Shown in pieces: positions 1 to 8,670 of a stretch of DNA of 64,000 bases. The stretch's first letter is position 1; each line of letters begins with the position of its first letter. The notes beneath the pieces are model-generated. The model did not search any database. It was not told the origin of the DNA and was given only the letters and a program-made list of their open reading frames with translations. The DNA lies in the NCBI RefSeq assembly GCF_900128955.1, contig NZ_FQTY01000001.1:248001-312000 (forward strand), read 5' to 3'. The stretch is from Tissierella praeacuta DSM 18095. Lineage in GTDB: Bacteria > Bacillota > Clostridia > Tissierellales > Tissierellaceae. Made by a program: the position numbers and the translations under genes.

Positions 1-503
1 ATTATGGTAAAGGTTATGCAATGAAGAGGGCAATAGATACTTTAGAATATGATTATATTGCCTTCGTTGATGGGGATTTAGGAGAAAGTAGTATACAAGT
101 TGAAAAACTTATTTTGCCAATAATTAATGGAGAAGCTGATGTATCCATAGCTAAATTTCCAAAAAGAAGTACTATGACCCACACTAAGGGAGGAATTGGA
201 GCAGTAAAGGCTTTAGCTAAAAAAGGAGTTTATTTCTTTACTAAGAAAGAAATAGATACTTCTTTATCTGGACAGAGAGTATATAAAAAAGAAGTTATAG
301 ATAAAATAGATTATATACCTGATAGATATGGTATAGAAGTCGCCATGACTATTCAAACAATTAATAATGGATTTTCAATAATTGAAGTACCTGTTACTAT
401 GAATCATAGATATAGTCAAAGGAATTTAGAAGGCTTCATTCATAGGGGAAAACAGTTTAAAGATATTTTAAAAACATTTATAATAATGTATTTTAGAAGG
501 TGA
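1..503 (+). CDS. Glycosyltransferase family 2 protein, 5'-truncated by window edge
   Basis: The reading frame is open from the first complete codon (base 3), and the residues before the first internal Met (YGKGYA-MKRA) are the conserved GKG-x-A segment of GT2 enzymes, so the gene begins outside the window. The visible 167 residues hold the DGD metal/nucleotide-binding motif (FVDGDLGES). There is no C-terminal membrane anchor, only a short hydrophobic end (FIIMYF). GT2 enzymes move a sugar from a nucleotide sugar, often to a lipid-phosphate carrier. The next gene, 4 bp downstream, is a WecA/MraY-like polyprenyl-phosphate sugar transferase, so the pair probably makes an envelope glycan lipid. 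The substrate cannot be told from the sequence. Confidence 0.8.
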   Translation, partial: YGKGYAMKRAIDTLEYDYIAFVDGDLGESSIQVEKLILPIINGEADVSIAKFPKRSTMTHTKGGIGAVKALAKKGVYFFTKKEIDTSLSGQRVYKKEVIDKIDYIPDRYGIEVAMTIQTINNGFSIIEVPVTMNHRYSQRNLEGFIHRGKQFKDILKTFIIMYFRR

Positions 504-507
504 GCTT

Positions 508-1323
508 ATGTATTATTATGGAATAACTAGTTTTATATTATCTTTTATATTATCTTCTATTGCCTTACCAATGTTTATTGATATGTTATTTAAATCTAAT
601 GTTGTATGTGAAAATTTTAAATCTAGTTTAATACCTACTTCAATGGGAATAGTATTTGTTTTTGTTCAGGTAATTACTTTAGGAATATTAAAAATATTAT
701 TTGATTTTAATGATAATCTTAGTTTAGTATACCTTTTAGGATTTGTTTTTATAGGCTTATTAGGTTTGTTTGATGACTTAACTGGAGAAAAGAAAATAAA
801 AGGATTAAAAGGTCATATAAAAGCTTTTTTTAAGGGTGTACTTACAACAGGAGCTATTAAAGCCTTTTTAGGTTTTTTTATTTCCTTAGTTGTTAGTTCC
901 TATATCTCTAATTCTTTAAAGGATTTTATGATTAATTCTTTTTTAATTGGATTATTTACTAATTTTATAAATCTTTTTGATTTAAGACCTGGCAGAGCCG
1001 TTAAAATATTTATGATTATTTCTTTAGTTTTTATATTCAGCAATCTCTTAGGAAATAGTAATTATATTTTATTTTCTTTTTTGGGTATACTTATTCCATA
1101 TATAATACTGGATTTAAAAGCTAAGGCTATGATGGGTGATGTAGGTTCTAATACTTTAGGATTTACATTAGGATTATATGTTGCCACAAGTTTTAATTTA
1201 ACTATAAAGAGCATAATTTTAATTTTGCTCATAATTATCCATATTATGGCTGAAAAGGTTTCTTTTTCTAAGGTAATTGATAATAATAAAATTTTAAAGT
1301 TTTTAGATAATATTGGAAGGTAG
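508..1323 (+). CDS. WecA/MraY-like (GT4-type) polyprenyl-phosphate sugar-phosphate transferase
   Basis: This 271-aa polytopic membrane protein has the motifs of the polyprenyl-phosphate N-acetylhexosamine-1-phosphate transferase family: the Asp pair FDDLTG near residue 90, NLFDLRPGRA near residue 155, and MMGDVGSNTLG near residue 210. Catalysis would occur at the cytoplasmic membrane, loading a nucleotide-bound sugar-phosphate onto undecaprenyl phosphate. It is shorter than MraY and the third motif reads DLRPG rather than DGxxG, so it is a divergent family member and not the essential MraY. It is packed between a GT2 enzyme (4 bp upstream) and a DUF3866 gene. The ribosome site GAAGGTGAG overlaps the end of the upstream gene. 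Confidence 0.75.
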   Translation: MYYYGITSFILSFILSSIALPMFIDMLFKSNVVCENFKSSLIPTSMGIVFVFVQVITLGILKILFDFNDNLSLVYLLGFVFIGLLGLFDDLTGEKKIKGLKGHIKAFFKGVLTTGAIKAFLGFFISLVVSSYISNSLKDFMINSFLIGLFTNFINLFDLRPGRAVKIFMIISLVFIFSNLLGNSNYILFSFLGILIPYIILDLKAKAMMGDVGSNTLGFTLGLYVATSFNLTIKSIILILLIIIHIMAEKVSFSKVIDNNKILKFLDNIGR

Positions 1324-1332
1324 TGAAATAAT

Positions 1333-2403
1333 TTGATTAGTTATAAGAATGGAACTATAAGTTCTATAATTAGGGATGATGAACATTTATCTATAGTTAA
1401 TGTTAATGTTGAAGGTGAAATATATAAAGCTGTAAATTACAAGGACTTTACAGGTGATGTTAATGTAAATGATGAGGTTGTATTAAATACTACTGCTGTT
1501 GATTTAGCATTAGGTACTGGTGGATATCATTTTGTTATGTATAACTATAGAAATAAATCTATGGAAATTAAAGGTTCTGGACATATAATGAAACTACGTT
1601 ATACTCCTTATCAAATGAAATGCTTAGCAGCAGAGGAGGAGGACAGTCCTTATCATAACTTGTTTAATGAATTTAAATCATTAGAGAATCATATTTTTAT
1701 TGTAGCAACTTTACATAGTATGCTTGCTCCTATAAGTGCTATGATTAAGTATATAAATAAAGATATAAAAATTAATTATATTATGACTGATGGAGGAGCT
1801 TTACCTTTATATTTTAGTAATACAGTTGCTGAATTGAGGGAGAAGAAAATCTTAGATAATACTATTACTATAGGTCATGCATTTGGTGGGGACTTAGAAT
1901 GTATTAATATATATACAGGATTAATTGCAGCTAAGGAAATACTTAAGGGAGATGTGACTATAATATCTATGGGACCAGGTATTGTAGGAAGTGGTACAAA
2001 ATATGGATTTACAGGTATAGAACAGGGATATATAGTTGATGCTATAAATAATCTTGGAGGAATAGCTATTTCAGTACCAAGAATTAGCTTTAAAGATAAA
2101 AGGAATAGACATTATGGAATTAGTCATCATACTATTACTACATTATCCCAGATAACAAATACTAGATCTAATTTGATTTTGCCCTATTTAGAAAAAGAGA
2201 AAGAAGATTATATAGTAGATCAAATTCAAAATTTTAAAATTAAAGAAAAACATAATATTATATTTGAATATGGTGAAGAAATAACTATGGCAATGGATAA
2301 ATTTAAGTTGAAAACAACTTCTATGGGAAGAAGCATAAAAGATGATAAGGATTACTTTATTAGTTTAGGTTCTGTAGGAACCTATATAGCAAATTTATTT
2401 TAA
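1333..2403 (+). CDS. DUF3866 family protein of unknown function
   Basis: A soluble 356-aa protein with no signal peptide or membrane segment. The pattern DGGALP (about residue 154), GHAFGGDLE (about 185) and repeated Gly-rich turns (MGPGIVGSGTKYGF) is what I recall of the DUF3866 family, common in Clostridia and some Actinobacteria; its biochemistry is not known to me. The start is TTG, placed 7 bp after a GGAAGGTAGTGA stretch that overlaps the stop of the transferase gene. It is co-transcribed with the glycan-lipid genes upstream and the Nudix gene downstream. No function is proposed. Confidence 0.6.
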   Translation: MISYKNGTISSIIRDDEHLSIVNVNVEGEIYKAVNYKDFTGDVNVNDEVVLNTTAVDLALGTGGYHFVMYNYRNKSMEIKGSGHIMKLRYTPYQMKCLAAEEEDSPYHNLFNEFKSLENHIFIVATLHSMLAPISAMIKYINKDIKINYIMTDGGALPLYFSNTVAELREKKILDNTITIGHAFGGDLECINIYTGLIAAKEILKGDVTIISMGPGIVGSGTKYGFTGIEQGYIVDAINNLGGIAISVPRISFKDKRNRHYGISHHTITTLSQITNTRSNLILPYLEKEKEDYIVDQIQNFKIKEKHNIIFEYGEEITMAMDKFKLKTTSMGRSIKDDKDYFISLGSVGTYIANLF

Positions 2404-2418
2404 GAAAGGAGGGTTTAT

Positions 2419-2961
2419 ATGATATTTGAAGAAAAAACAATGAAATCTGATAAATTATACGAAGGGAAATTACTTAATTTAAGAGTAGATACAGTTGAAA
2501 TACCAGATAAGAAATACTCTAAAAGAGAAATAGTTGAACATCCTGGGGGAGTTGCTATAATCCCCATAACAAATGATAACTCTATTATATTAGTTAAACA
2601 ATATAGAAAAGCCATAGAAAGATTTTTATTAGAAATTCCAGCAGGGAAACTGGAAATAAATGAGGAGCCTAGAGAAACTGCAATAAGAGAATTAAAAGAA
2701 GAAACGGGATTTGAAGCTAAAAAGTTAGAATATTTGCTTGAGTTCTATACTTCGCCAGGGTTTTCTAATGAAAAGATATATTTATTTTTGGCTACTGATT
2801 TAATAGAGGGGGAATCTAATCCAGACGTAGGAGAATTTATTGATATAGAAGAACATAGTATTGATGATCTTGTTAAGATGGTAGAAAGAGGAGAAATAGT
2901 TGATAGTAAAACTATTATAGGTATTAATTTTGCAAAAAAATATATAGATAAAAAACAATAA
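2419..2961 (+). CDS. nudF: Nudix hydrolase, ADP-ribose pyrophosphatase type
   Basis: 180 aa. The Nudix box runs from Gly76 to Phe98 (G-x5-E...RELKEETGF), with the RELxEE residues that bind Mg2+. The residues around it (IPAGKLE before, SPGFSNEKIYLFLA after) are those of ADP-sugar diphosphatases, which cleave ADP-ribose to AMP and ribose 5-phosphate. The ATG follows AAGGAGG with 6-nt spacing. In Bacillus subtilis nudF also lies just upstream of spoIIM and xerD, as here, which supports the call. Substrate specificity within ADP-sugars is inferred. Confidence 0.85.
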   Translation: MIFEEKTMKSDKLYEGKLLNLRVDTVEIPDKKYSKREIVEHPGGVAIIPITNDNSIILVKQYRKAIERFLLEIPAGKLEINEEPRETAIRELKEETGFEAKKLEYLLEFYTSPGFSNEKIYLFLATDLIEGESNPDVGEFIDIEEHSIDDLVKMVERGEIVDSKTIIGINFAKKYIDKKQ

Positions 2962-2962
2962 G

Positions 2963-2991
2963 TGATAATGTCCTCCTTTTGAGCATAATAT
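2963..2991 (+). promoter_or_regulatory. Possible sigma-E promoter of spoIIM
   Basis: TGATAAT (2963-2969), a 14-bp spacer, then CATAATAT (2984-2991). This resembles the sigma-E consensus KMATATT-N14-CATACAMT in 5 of 7 and 6 of 8 positions. spoIIM is under sigma-E in B. subtilis. In AT-rich DNA such a match can arise by chance. Confidence 0.35.
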
Positions 2992-3026
2992 TTATATGAG
3001 GCTTGTATACAAAAGGGGGAAGTAAA

Positions 3027-3650
3027 TTGATATCTACAAAAATGAGAAAGTTAAGTAAAAGACATTTTCAAGAAAGTTTTATTGTATATTTTATATTAAT
3101 TATTTTCTTTATAGCAGGAATAATTATTGGTGCAATATTTGTAAATAAATTAGATATTAGGGAAAACTTTAAACTTGCTAATAGGTTTAGCTGGATTTTT
3201 CAATATATTGAAGGAGAAAGATATAGAGCTATTGATATATTTAAGTTAACTTTAATATCGAATATGAAAATAGTATCTATTATTTGGATTTTGGGATTCA
3301 TTGGTTTTGGGCTATTAGTTATACCATTAATTTTTTGTTTAAAGGGCTTAACTATAGGTTTTACAGTTGGATTTTTAGTTAAGAAGTTTGGAATGCAAGG
3401 TTTTACATTTGCTCTGTTAGGACTTTTACCGAATTATTTAATAGTTATACCCAGTTTTTTAGCTATAGGAGCAATTGGATTGTCTTACTCAGCTTATGGC
3501 GTAAAGGGTAAAGGAAGTAGAGCATACCAGAGGGATATGGTTGATTATTCAATTTTAACTCTATTGTTTTTTTTCATTATTATATTTGGATGTTTTATAG
3601 AAGGATTTTTTACTTCATATTTTTTAAATTTGATTATATTTAACTTATAG
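3027..3650 (+). CDS. spoIIM: Stage II sporulation protein M
   Basis: 207 aa with about five membrane segments and a short Lys/Arg-rich cytoplasmic N-terminus, the SpoIIM layout. SpoIIM joins SpoIID and SpoIIP in the peptidoglycan-remodelling complex that drives engulfment of the forespore by the mother cell. The region of residues 100-160, with FCLKGLTIGF and GLLPNYLIVIPS, is typical of the family. I chose TTG at 3027 because AAAAGGGGGA lies 6 nt before it; an upstream in-frame TTG at 3003 would place that ribosome site inside the coding region. The order nudF-spoIIM-xerD is the same as in Bacillus. Confidence 0.88.
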   Translation: MISTKMRKLSKRHFQESFIVYFILIIFFIAGIIIGAIFVNKLDIRENFKLANRFSWIFQYIEGERYRAIDIFKLTLISNMKIVSIIWILGFIGFGLLVIPLIFCLKGLTIGFTVGFLVKKFGMQGFTFALLGLLPNYLIVIPSFLAIGAIGLSYSAYGVKGKGSRAYQRDMVDYSILTLLFFFIIIFGCFIEGFFTSYFLNLIIFNL

Positions 3651-3683
3651 GATTCAAAATAGCTATTACAAAGGAGAAGTATA

Positions 3684-4571
3684 ATGTCGGATAGGATTAT
3701 GGTAGATTATTTAGAATATATTAAAAATGAAAAGAAATTAAGAAATAATACTCTAGAAGCTTATATTAGGGACATCTTACAGTTTAAAGAGTATTTATTA
3801 GAACAGGATATTGAAGAATATAAAGAAACAAATAAAACTATTATTATTACATATTTAATGAATTTGCAAAAAAGGGGTAAAGCAACTTCTACTATTTCTA
3901 GAAATTTAGCATCAATTAGATGTTTTTTTCAGTTCCTATTAAATAATAATATAGTCAGTGAAGATCCAACACTAAATTTAAAATCTCCAAAATTAGAAAA
4001 GAAGATACCCTCTGTTTTAACAACAGAGGAAGTTAATCTTTTGCTATCACAACCAAAACCAAATAATTTTAAAGGATCAAGAGATAAGGCTATGCTGGAA
4101 CTGTTGTATGCTGCAGGGCTTAGAGTTTCGGAAATCATATCTCTTAATATTAATGATTTAGATTTGGACTTAGGGTTACTTAATGTTAAGGAAAACAATG
4201 ATAATCAAAGAGTTATACCTATTGGAAGATTAGCATTAGATGCTTTAACCCATTATATTTCTACATATAGGCCAAATGAAATAGTAGGTGATAAACCTCT
4301 TTTTATAAATTATAGTGGTAGTAGATTAACTAGGCAGGGGTTCTGGAAAATAATAAAGCAATATACAAAGGAATCTAATATAGATAAAACAATAACACCT
4401 CATACCCTTAGACATTCATTTGCAGTTCATTTATTAGAAAATGGAGCAGATATAAAAATGGTTCAAGAAATGCTTGGACATTCAGATGTATCTACTACAC
4501 ATATTTATTCATTTGCATCAAATGATAAGGAATTAAGAGATGTATATAAAAAATCACATCCAAGAGCATAG
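3684..4571 (+). CDS. xerD: Tyrosine recombinase XerD
   Basis: 295 aa, the usual Xer length. Residues 1-90 form the SAM-like DNA-binding domain and the rest the catalytic domain. Visible catalytic residues are Arg in GLRVSEI, His and Arg in HTLRHSF, His in LGHSDVSTTH and the Tyr nucleophile in HIYSFAS. XerD with XerC resolves chromosome dimers at dif near the terminus. Position next to spoIIM matches Bacillus. The beta-hairpin that normally reads GKGxKER reads KENNDNQR (residues 169-176), so the canonical catalytic Lys is missing at its usual place and K169 is the nearest substitute. The start is ATG with AAAGGAGAAG upstream. Confidence 0.88.
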   Translation: MSDRIMVDYLEYIKNEKKLRNNTLEAYIRDILQFKEYLLEQDIEEYKETNKTIIITYLMNLQKRGKATSTISRNLASIRCFFQFLLNNNIVSEDPTLNLKSPKLEKKIPSVLTTEEVNLLLSQPKPNNFKGSRDKAMLELLYAAGLRVSEIISLNINDLDLDLGLLNVKENNDNQRVIPIGRLALDALTHYISTYRPNEIVGDKPLFINYSGSRLTRQGFWKIIKQYTKESNIDKTITPHTLRHSFAVHLLENGADIKMVQEMLGHSDVSTTHIYSFASNDKELRDVYKKSHPRA

Positions 4572-4581
4572 GAGGAGAAAA

Positions 4582-5400
4582 ATGGATTATATAAAAAAGG
4601 TTAAAGAAGCTGTTGATTTTATAGTGTCAAAAACTGATTATTTACCTAAAATAGGATTAGTTTTGGGATCTGGATTAGGTAGTCTAGCAGATGAAATTCA
4701 AAACCCTATAATTATTAAATATGATGAGATACCAGGTTTTCCAAAATCAACAGTAGAAGGACATGCTGGACAGTTAGTTATAGGAGAGTTATCAAATAAA
4801 ATTGTAGTTGCAATGCAAGGGAGATTTCATTTCTATGAAGGCTATAATCTAAAAGATGTTACATTTCCAATTAGAGTAATGATACAGCTTGGAATAGAAA
4901 GTCTTATAGTTACTAATGCAGCTGGTGGCGTAAATACCGAGTTTATTCCTGGGGATTTAATGATCATTAATGATCATATTAATTTTAGTGGTCAAAATCC
5001 TTTAATTGGAGAAAACTTGAAAGAGTTTGGACCAAGATTTGTAGATATGTCTAAGGCTTATAATAGAGAATATATAAAAATCGCAAAAAAAACAGGAGAA
5101 AAATTAGGCTTGAACCTTAAAGACGGAGTTTATATGTGGTTTACTGGCCCTACCTATGAAACTCCTGCAGAAGTAAAATTAGCTAGAAATTTAGGCGCTG
5201 ATGCAGTAGGAATGTCTACAGTTCCAGAAGTAATTGTAGCAAATCATCAAGGAATTAAAGTTCTAGGTATATCATGTATAACTAATATGGCATCTGGAAT
5301 ACTAGACCAACCTCTTAATCATGAAGAGGTTATAGAAACATCTATGAAGGTAAAGGATAATTTTGAAAAATTATTAATTGAAATAATTAATAATATTTAA
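4582..5400 (+). CDS. punA: Purine-nucleoside phosphorylase
   Basis: 272 aa. The enzyme splits guanosine/inosine-type nucleosides with phosphate into base and (deoxy)ribose 1-phosphate for purine salvage. Diagnostic segments are GLVLGSGLGS (phosphate loop), GHAGQL, MQGRFHFYEGY, VTNAAGGVN, and GPTYETPAEVK with the nearby base-binding part GMSTVPEV. I chose ATG 4582, preceded by AGGAGG; an upstream in-frame ATG at 4540 lies inside xerD without a good ribosome site. The next gene makes the pyrimidine counterpart, so the two form a salvage operon. deoB (phosphopentomutase), present beside punA in Bacillus, is absent here. Confidence 0.93.
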   Translation: MDYIKKVKEAVDFIVSKTDYLPKIGLVLGSGLGSLADEIQNPIIIKYDEIPGFPKSTVEGHAGQLVIGELSNKIVVAMQGRFHFYEGYNLKDVTFPIRVMIQLGIESLIVTNAAGGVNTEFIPGDLMIINDHINFSGQNPLIGENLKEFGPRFVDMSKAYNREYIKIAKKTGEKLGLNLKDGVYMWFTGPTYETPAEVKLARNLGADAVGMSTVPEVIVANHQGIKVLGISCITNMASGILDQPLNHEEVIETSMKVKDNFEKLLIEIINNI

Positions 5401-5414
5401 TTGAGGTGATATTT

Positions 5415-6725
5415 ATGAGAATGTATGATATTATCAAGAAAAAAAGAGATGGATATTCTCTTACAACGGAAGAAATAAATTATTTTGTTGAAAATTATAC
5501 TAATGGAAATATTCCTGATTATCAAGCTTCGGCATTGTTAATGGCAATTTACTTTAATAAAATGGATAAGAGGGAAACCCTAGATTTAACAAAGGCCATG
5601 ATTAATTCTGGAGACACATTTGATCTATCAGCAATAAATGGAATAAAGGTAGACAAGCATTCTACAGGTGGAGTAGGGGATAGTGTAACTTTAATTTTAG
5701 GTCCAATGATTGCAGCATGTGGAGTTCCGTTTGTTAAAATGTCTGGTAGAGGGCTAGGACATACAGGAGGAACTTTAGATAAACTAGAAGCAATTAGAGG
5801 TTTTAGAGTTGCTTTAAATAATGATGAATTTGTAAATAATACAAATGATATCAATATTTCTATTTGCAGCCAAACTGGAAATATTACTCCTGCAGATAAG
5901 AAATTATATGCCTTGAGGGATGTTACAGCTACTGTTGAAAATATATCATTAATTGCAGGTAGTATTATGAGTAAGAAATTGGCTATTAAATCAGACGCTA
6001 TACTTTTAGATGTTAAAGTTGGTTCTGGAGCTTTTATGAAAAGTATAGATGATGCGATTGCTTTAGCTGAGGAAATGGTTGCTATAGGTAATTCCTATGG
6101 TAGAAAAACAATTGCTGTTGTTACTAATATGGATGAACCCCTTGGCAGGGCTGTAGGAAATGTTTTAGAGGTAAAAGAAGCTATAGAAACTTTACAAGGT
6201 AAAGGACCAAATGACTTATTTGAATTATGTTTAGTTTTAGGTTCTAAATTATTGATTCTAGCTGGAAAGGTAAAAGATGAAATAGAAGGAAGAAAAATGC
6301 TCATTGAGGTTATAGAGTCAGGAAAAGCATATCAAAAACTTATTGAATTAGTTGAACACCAAGATGGTGATATTTCCTATGTAAAAGATATAGAGCTATT
6401 ACCTAAGGCTAAATATATTTTAGAAGTTAAAAGTGATAGAGAAGGGTACATTAAATCTATTAATGCTGAAGAAGTAGGAAAAGCTGCTTTAGTTTTAGGT
6501 GCAGGTAGAGAAACAATAGATTCTAAATTAGATTTATCTGTTGGAATTGTTTTAAATAAAAAAGTAGATGACAAAATTAAGATAAATGAAACTTTAGCTT
6601 ATATTCATGCAAATGATTTAGAAAAAGCTAAAGATGTAGAAAAAAGATTGAAGAAAATTTTTATTATAGGTGAAAAAAACATTGAAAATAAGCAATTAGT
6701 TTATAGGGAGATAAATCACATTTAA
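5415..6725 (+). CDS. pdp: Pyrimidine-nucleoside phosphorylase
   Basis: 436 aa, thymidine/pyrimidine phosphorylase family. It converts uridine or thymidine plus phosphate to base and pentose 1-phosphate. Conserved parts are VDKHSTGGVGD (phosphate binding, residues 80-90), KMSGRGLGHTGGTLDKLEA, and the C-terminal pyrimidine phosphorylase domain with AALVLGAGR. The ATG at 5415 has GAGGTGA five nt upstream, and the N-terminus MRMYDIIKK matches the Bacillus enzyme; a GTG at 5406 is inside the ribosome site. It follows punA by 14 bp. Confidence 0.94.
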   Translation: MRMYDIIKKKRDGYSLTTEEINYFVENYTNGNIPDYQASALLMAIYFNKMDKRETLDLTKAMINSGDTFDLSAINGIKVDKHSTGGVGDSVTLILGPMIAACGVPFVKMSGRGLGHTGGTLDKLEAIRGFRVALNNDEFVNNTNDINISICSQTGNITPADKKLYALRDVTATVENISLIAGSIMSKKLAIKSDAILLDVKVGSGAFMKSIDDAIALAEEMVAIGNSYGRKTIAVVTNMDEPLGRAVGNVLEVKEAIETLQGKGPNDLFELCLVLGSKLLILAGKVKDEIEGRKMLIEVIESGKAYQKLIELVEHQDGDISYVKDIELLPKAKYILEVKSDREGYIKSINAEEVGKAALVLGAGRETIDSKLDLSVGIVLNKKVDDKIKINETLAYIHANDLEKAKDVEKRLKKIFIIGEKNIENKQLVYREINHI

Positions 6726-6761
6726 TTGTTATAACCAATTAATGTTATTAGCCAATATCCT

Positions 6762-6791
6762 GTATAAATAAGGAATTTTGTGGATAATATA
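6762..6791 (+). promoter_or_regulatory. Sigma-F-type (forespore) promoter of dacF
   Basis: GTATA (6762-6766), exactly 15 bp, then GGATAATATA (6782-6791). The sigma-F consensus is GYATA-N15-GGNNANANTR; nine or more of the defined positions fit and the spacing is exact. dacF is a known sigma-F gene in B. subtilis, and the site lies 31 bp before its start codon. Confidence 0.7.
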
Positions 6792-6821
6792 AAAGCAAAC
6801 ACATGAAATGGAGGTAATAGG

Positions 6822-7982
6822 TTGAAAAGAAGACTTGTATCCATTATATTATTGCTTTTAATATCAACCACTTCTATTCCTTTTAAAGCCTATGCGGATA
6901 CTGATTTAAATATTAATGCTAAGTCCGCAATACTTATGGATGTTAATACAGGGGCTATAATTTACAAGTTAAATGAACATGATAGATTAGCTCCTGCCAG
7001 CATAACTAAGATAATGACTTTATTATTGGGAATGGAAGCAGTAGACTCTGGCAGAATAAAATTGACTGATAAGGTAATGGTTAGTGAACATGCTTCTAAA
7101 GTAAAAGGTTCTACTGTTTTTTTACAGGCAGGGGAAACTCAGATTGTAGAAGATTTGTTTAAGGCTATAGCCATTAGATCTGCTAATGATGCTTCTGTTG
7201 CATTAGCAGAGCATATTGCTGGTTCTGAGGATATTTTCGTAAAAATGATGAATGAAAAGGCTAAGGATTTGGGTATGGAAAATACCAAATTTCATAATGC
7301 TAGTGGTATGCCTAATGATGAACACTATATTTCTGCGTACGATGTAGCTTTGATGTCTAAAGAATTGCTAAAACATGAAAAGGTTCATCCGTGGCTAACT
7401 ACTTATATGACTGAGATGAAAGTAGGTAAAAATAAATCTAGCACTCAGGTTATGGTAAATACTAACAGATTAATTAAAGAATATGACGGGGCTACTGGAG
7501 TTAAAACTGGTTCAACTAATGAGGCTGGATTCTGCTTGTCTGCATCAGCTAAGAGAGGAAATTTAGAGTTGATAGCAGTTGTTATGGGTGTAAATAATTC
7601 TAAACTTAGATTTGATGAGGCAAAAAGAATGTTGGACTATGGTTTTGCTAATTATGAATCTATTACTATAGGAAAAAAGGGTGATATTATTGCCACATTG
7701 CCTGTAGAAAAGGGTAAATTAAAAGAAGTAGATCTTATGCTTTCTCAAGATTCCCATATATTATTACCAAAAGGAGAGAAAGCTGAATTAATTAAAGACA
7801 TTATTTTACCTGATGTATTAAATGCACCTATATTAGCTGGTGATGAAGTTGGTGAACTTGTAATTAGTATAGATGGTAAAGAATCCCACAAAGTAAAAAT
7901 AATTGCCAAAACAAATGTTGAAAAAGCTAATTTGTTTAATATGCTAAATAAGACAATAAAAAATTATTTAAGTATAAGATAA
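6822..7982 (+). CDS. dacF: D-alanyl-D-alanine carboxypeptidase, DacF type
   Basis: 386 aa. A Sec signal peptide (KRR, hydrophobic stretch, AYA cleavage near residue 25) leads into a PBP5-type serine peptidase with SxxK at S60-K63, SxN at S120-N122 and KTG at 228-230. A C-terminal beta domain and a last segment (about 365-386) that can act as amphipathic membrane anchor follow. It trims the terminal D-Ala of pentapeptide stems, in this case probably in spore cortex. The start is TTG with GGAGGT upstream. In Bacillus dacF is followed by spoIIAA-AB-sigF; here an M50 protease gene follows instead. Confidence 0.88.
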   Translation: MKRRLVSIILLLLISTTSIPFKAYADTDLNINAKSAILMDVNTGAIIYKLNEHDRLAPASITKIMTLLLGMEAVDSGRIKLTDKVMVSEHASKVKGSTVFLQAGETQIVEDLFKAIAIRSANDASVALAEHIAGSEDIFVKMMNEKAKDLGMENTKFHNASGMPNDEHYISAYDVALMSKELLKHEKVHPWLTTYMTEMKVGKNKSSTQVMVNTNRLIKEYDGATGVKTGSTNEAGFCLSASAKRGNLELIAVVMGVNNSKLRFDEAKRMLDYGFANYESITIGKKGDIIATLPVEKGKLKEVDLMLSQDSHILLPKGEKAELIKDIILPDVLNAPILAGDEVGELVISIDGKESHKVKIIAKTNVEKANLFNMLNKTIKNYLSIR

Positions 7983-8004
7983 AATTAAGATAAAGAATTT
8001 TTAT

Positions 8005-8030
8005 AACCTCGACTTTAGTGAGTCGAGGTT
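8005..8030 (+). terminator. Hairpin after dacF, possible terminator
   Basis: Perfect 10-bp arms AACCTCGACT / AGTCGAGGTT with a 6-nt loop, 22 bp after the dacF stop. No clear T-run follows, so termination may be weak, or the hairpin may mark an mRNA end made otherwise. Confidence 0.5.
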
Positions 8031-8072
8031 GTATAATGTTATAGTATAGGTTATTAGAAAAGGGGAATCAAA

Positions 8073-8660
8073 ATGAATGTTATTTACAATTTACCAGGTC
8101 TTTTTATAGCTATTATATTTCATGAGTTAGCTCATGGACTAATGGCATATTGGCTAGGAGATGACACAGCAAAAAATGCGGGAAGATTAACTCTAAATCC
8201 CCTTAAGCATTTGGATTTAGGAGGATTCCTTTGTTTGGTTATATTTAAGTTTGGTTGGGCTAAACCCGTTCCAATAAATCCATTTAATTTCCAAAATAGA
8301 AAGAAAGATACTATATTAGTATCTTTAGCAGGACCATTATCTAATTTTATAATTGCAATTATTATTGTATTTGTTTTATCTTTAAATATAATAACTAATG
8401 CTGTATTTTTTAAGATTCTTTTTATAACTTTATGGTATAACATTATGCTAGGGATATTTAACTTACTTCCATTTCCTCCGCTAGATGGATCTAAAATAGT
8501 TGCATCTTTACTCCCTAATAAGATAGAATATTATTTCTATAAGTATGAAAGGTATTTATATATGGTTCTTATAGTACTTATAGCTACCAATATTATAGAT
8601 AAAATAATGAGTCCTATTATAGATGTTATATTAAATTTATTAATTTCAATAATAGGATAG
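8073..8660 (+). CDS. Site-2-protease-like M50 family membrane metalloprotease
   Basis: 195 aa with about five membrane segments. HELAH (residues 18-22) gives the two zinc His and the catalytic Glu, and NLLPFPPLDGSKI near residue 130 gives the third zinc ligand (Asp). This is the small one-domain S2P form common in Firmicutes, lacking PDZ domains; it cuts substrates within the membrane. ATG follows AAAAGGGGAA. It lies between dacF and scpA, the place taken by similar genes in other clostridia. The substrate is unknown. Confidence 0.85.
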   Translation: MNVIYNLPGLFIAIIFHELAHGLMAYWLGDDTAKNAGRLTLNPLKHLDLGGFLCLVIFKFGWAKPVPINPFNFQNRKKDTILVSLAGPLSNFIIAIIIVFVLSLNIITNAVFFKILFITLWYNIMLGIFNLLPFPPLDGSKIVASLLPNKIEYYFYKYERYLYMVLIVLIATNIIDKIMSPIIDVILNLLISIIG

Positions 8661-8670
8661 GAGTATTTAT

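Noticed and set aside
8005-8040. Promoter-like GTATAATG after the dacF hairpin
   Set aside because: No -35 at a suitable distance; the T-rich hairpin context explains the sequence.
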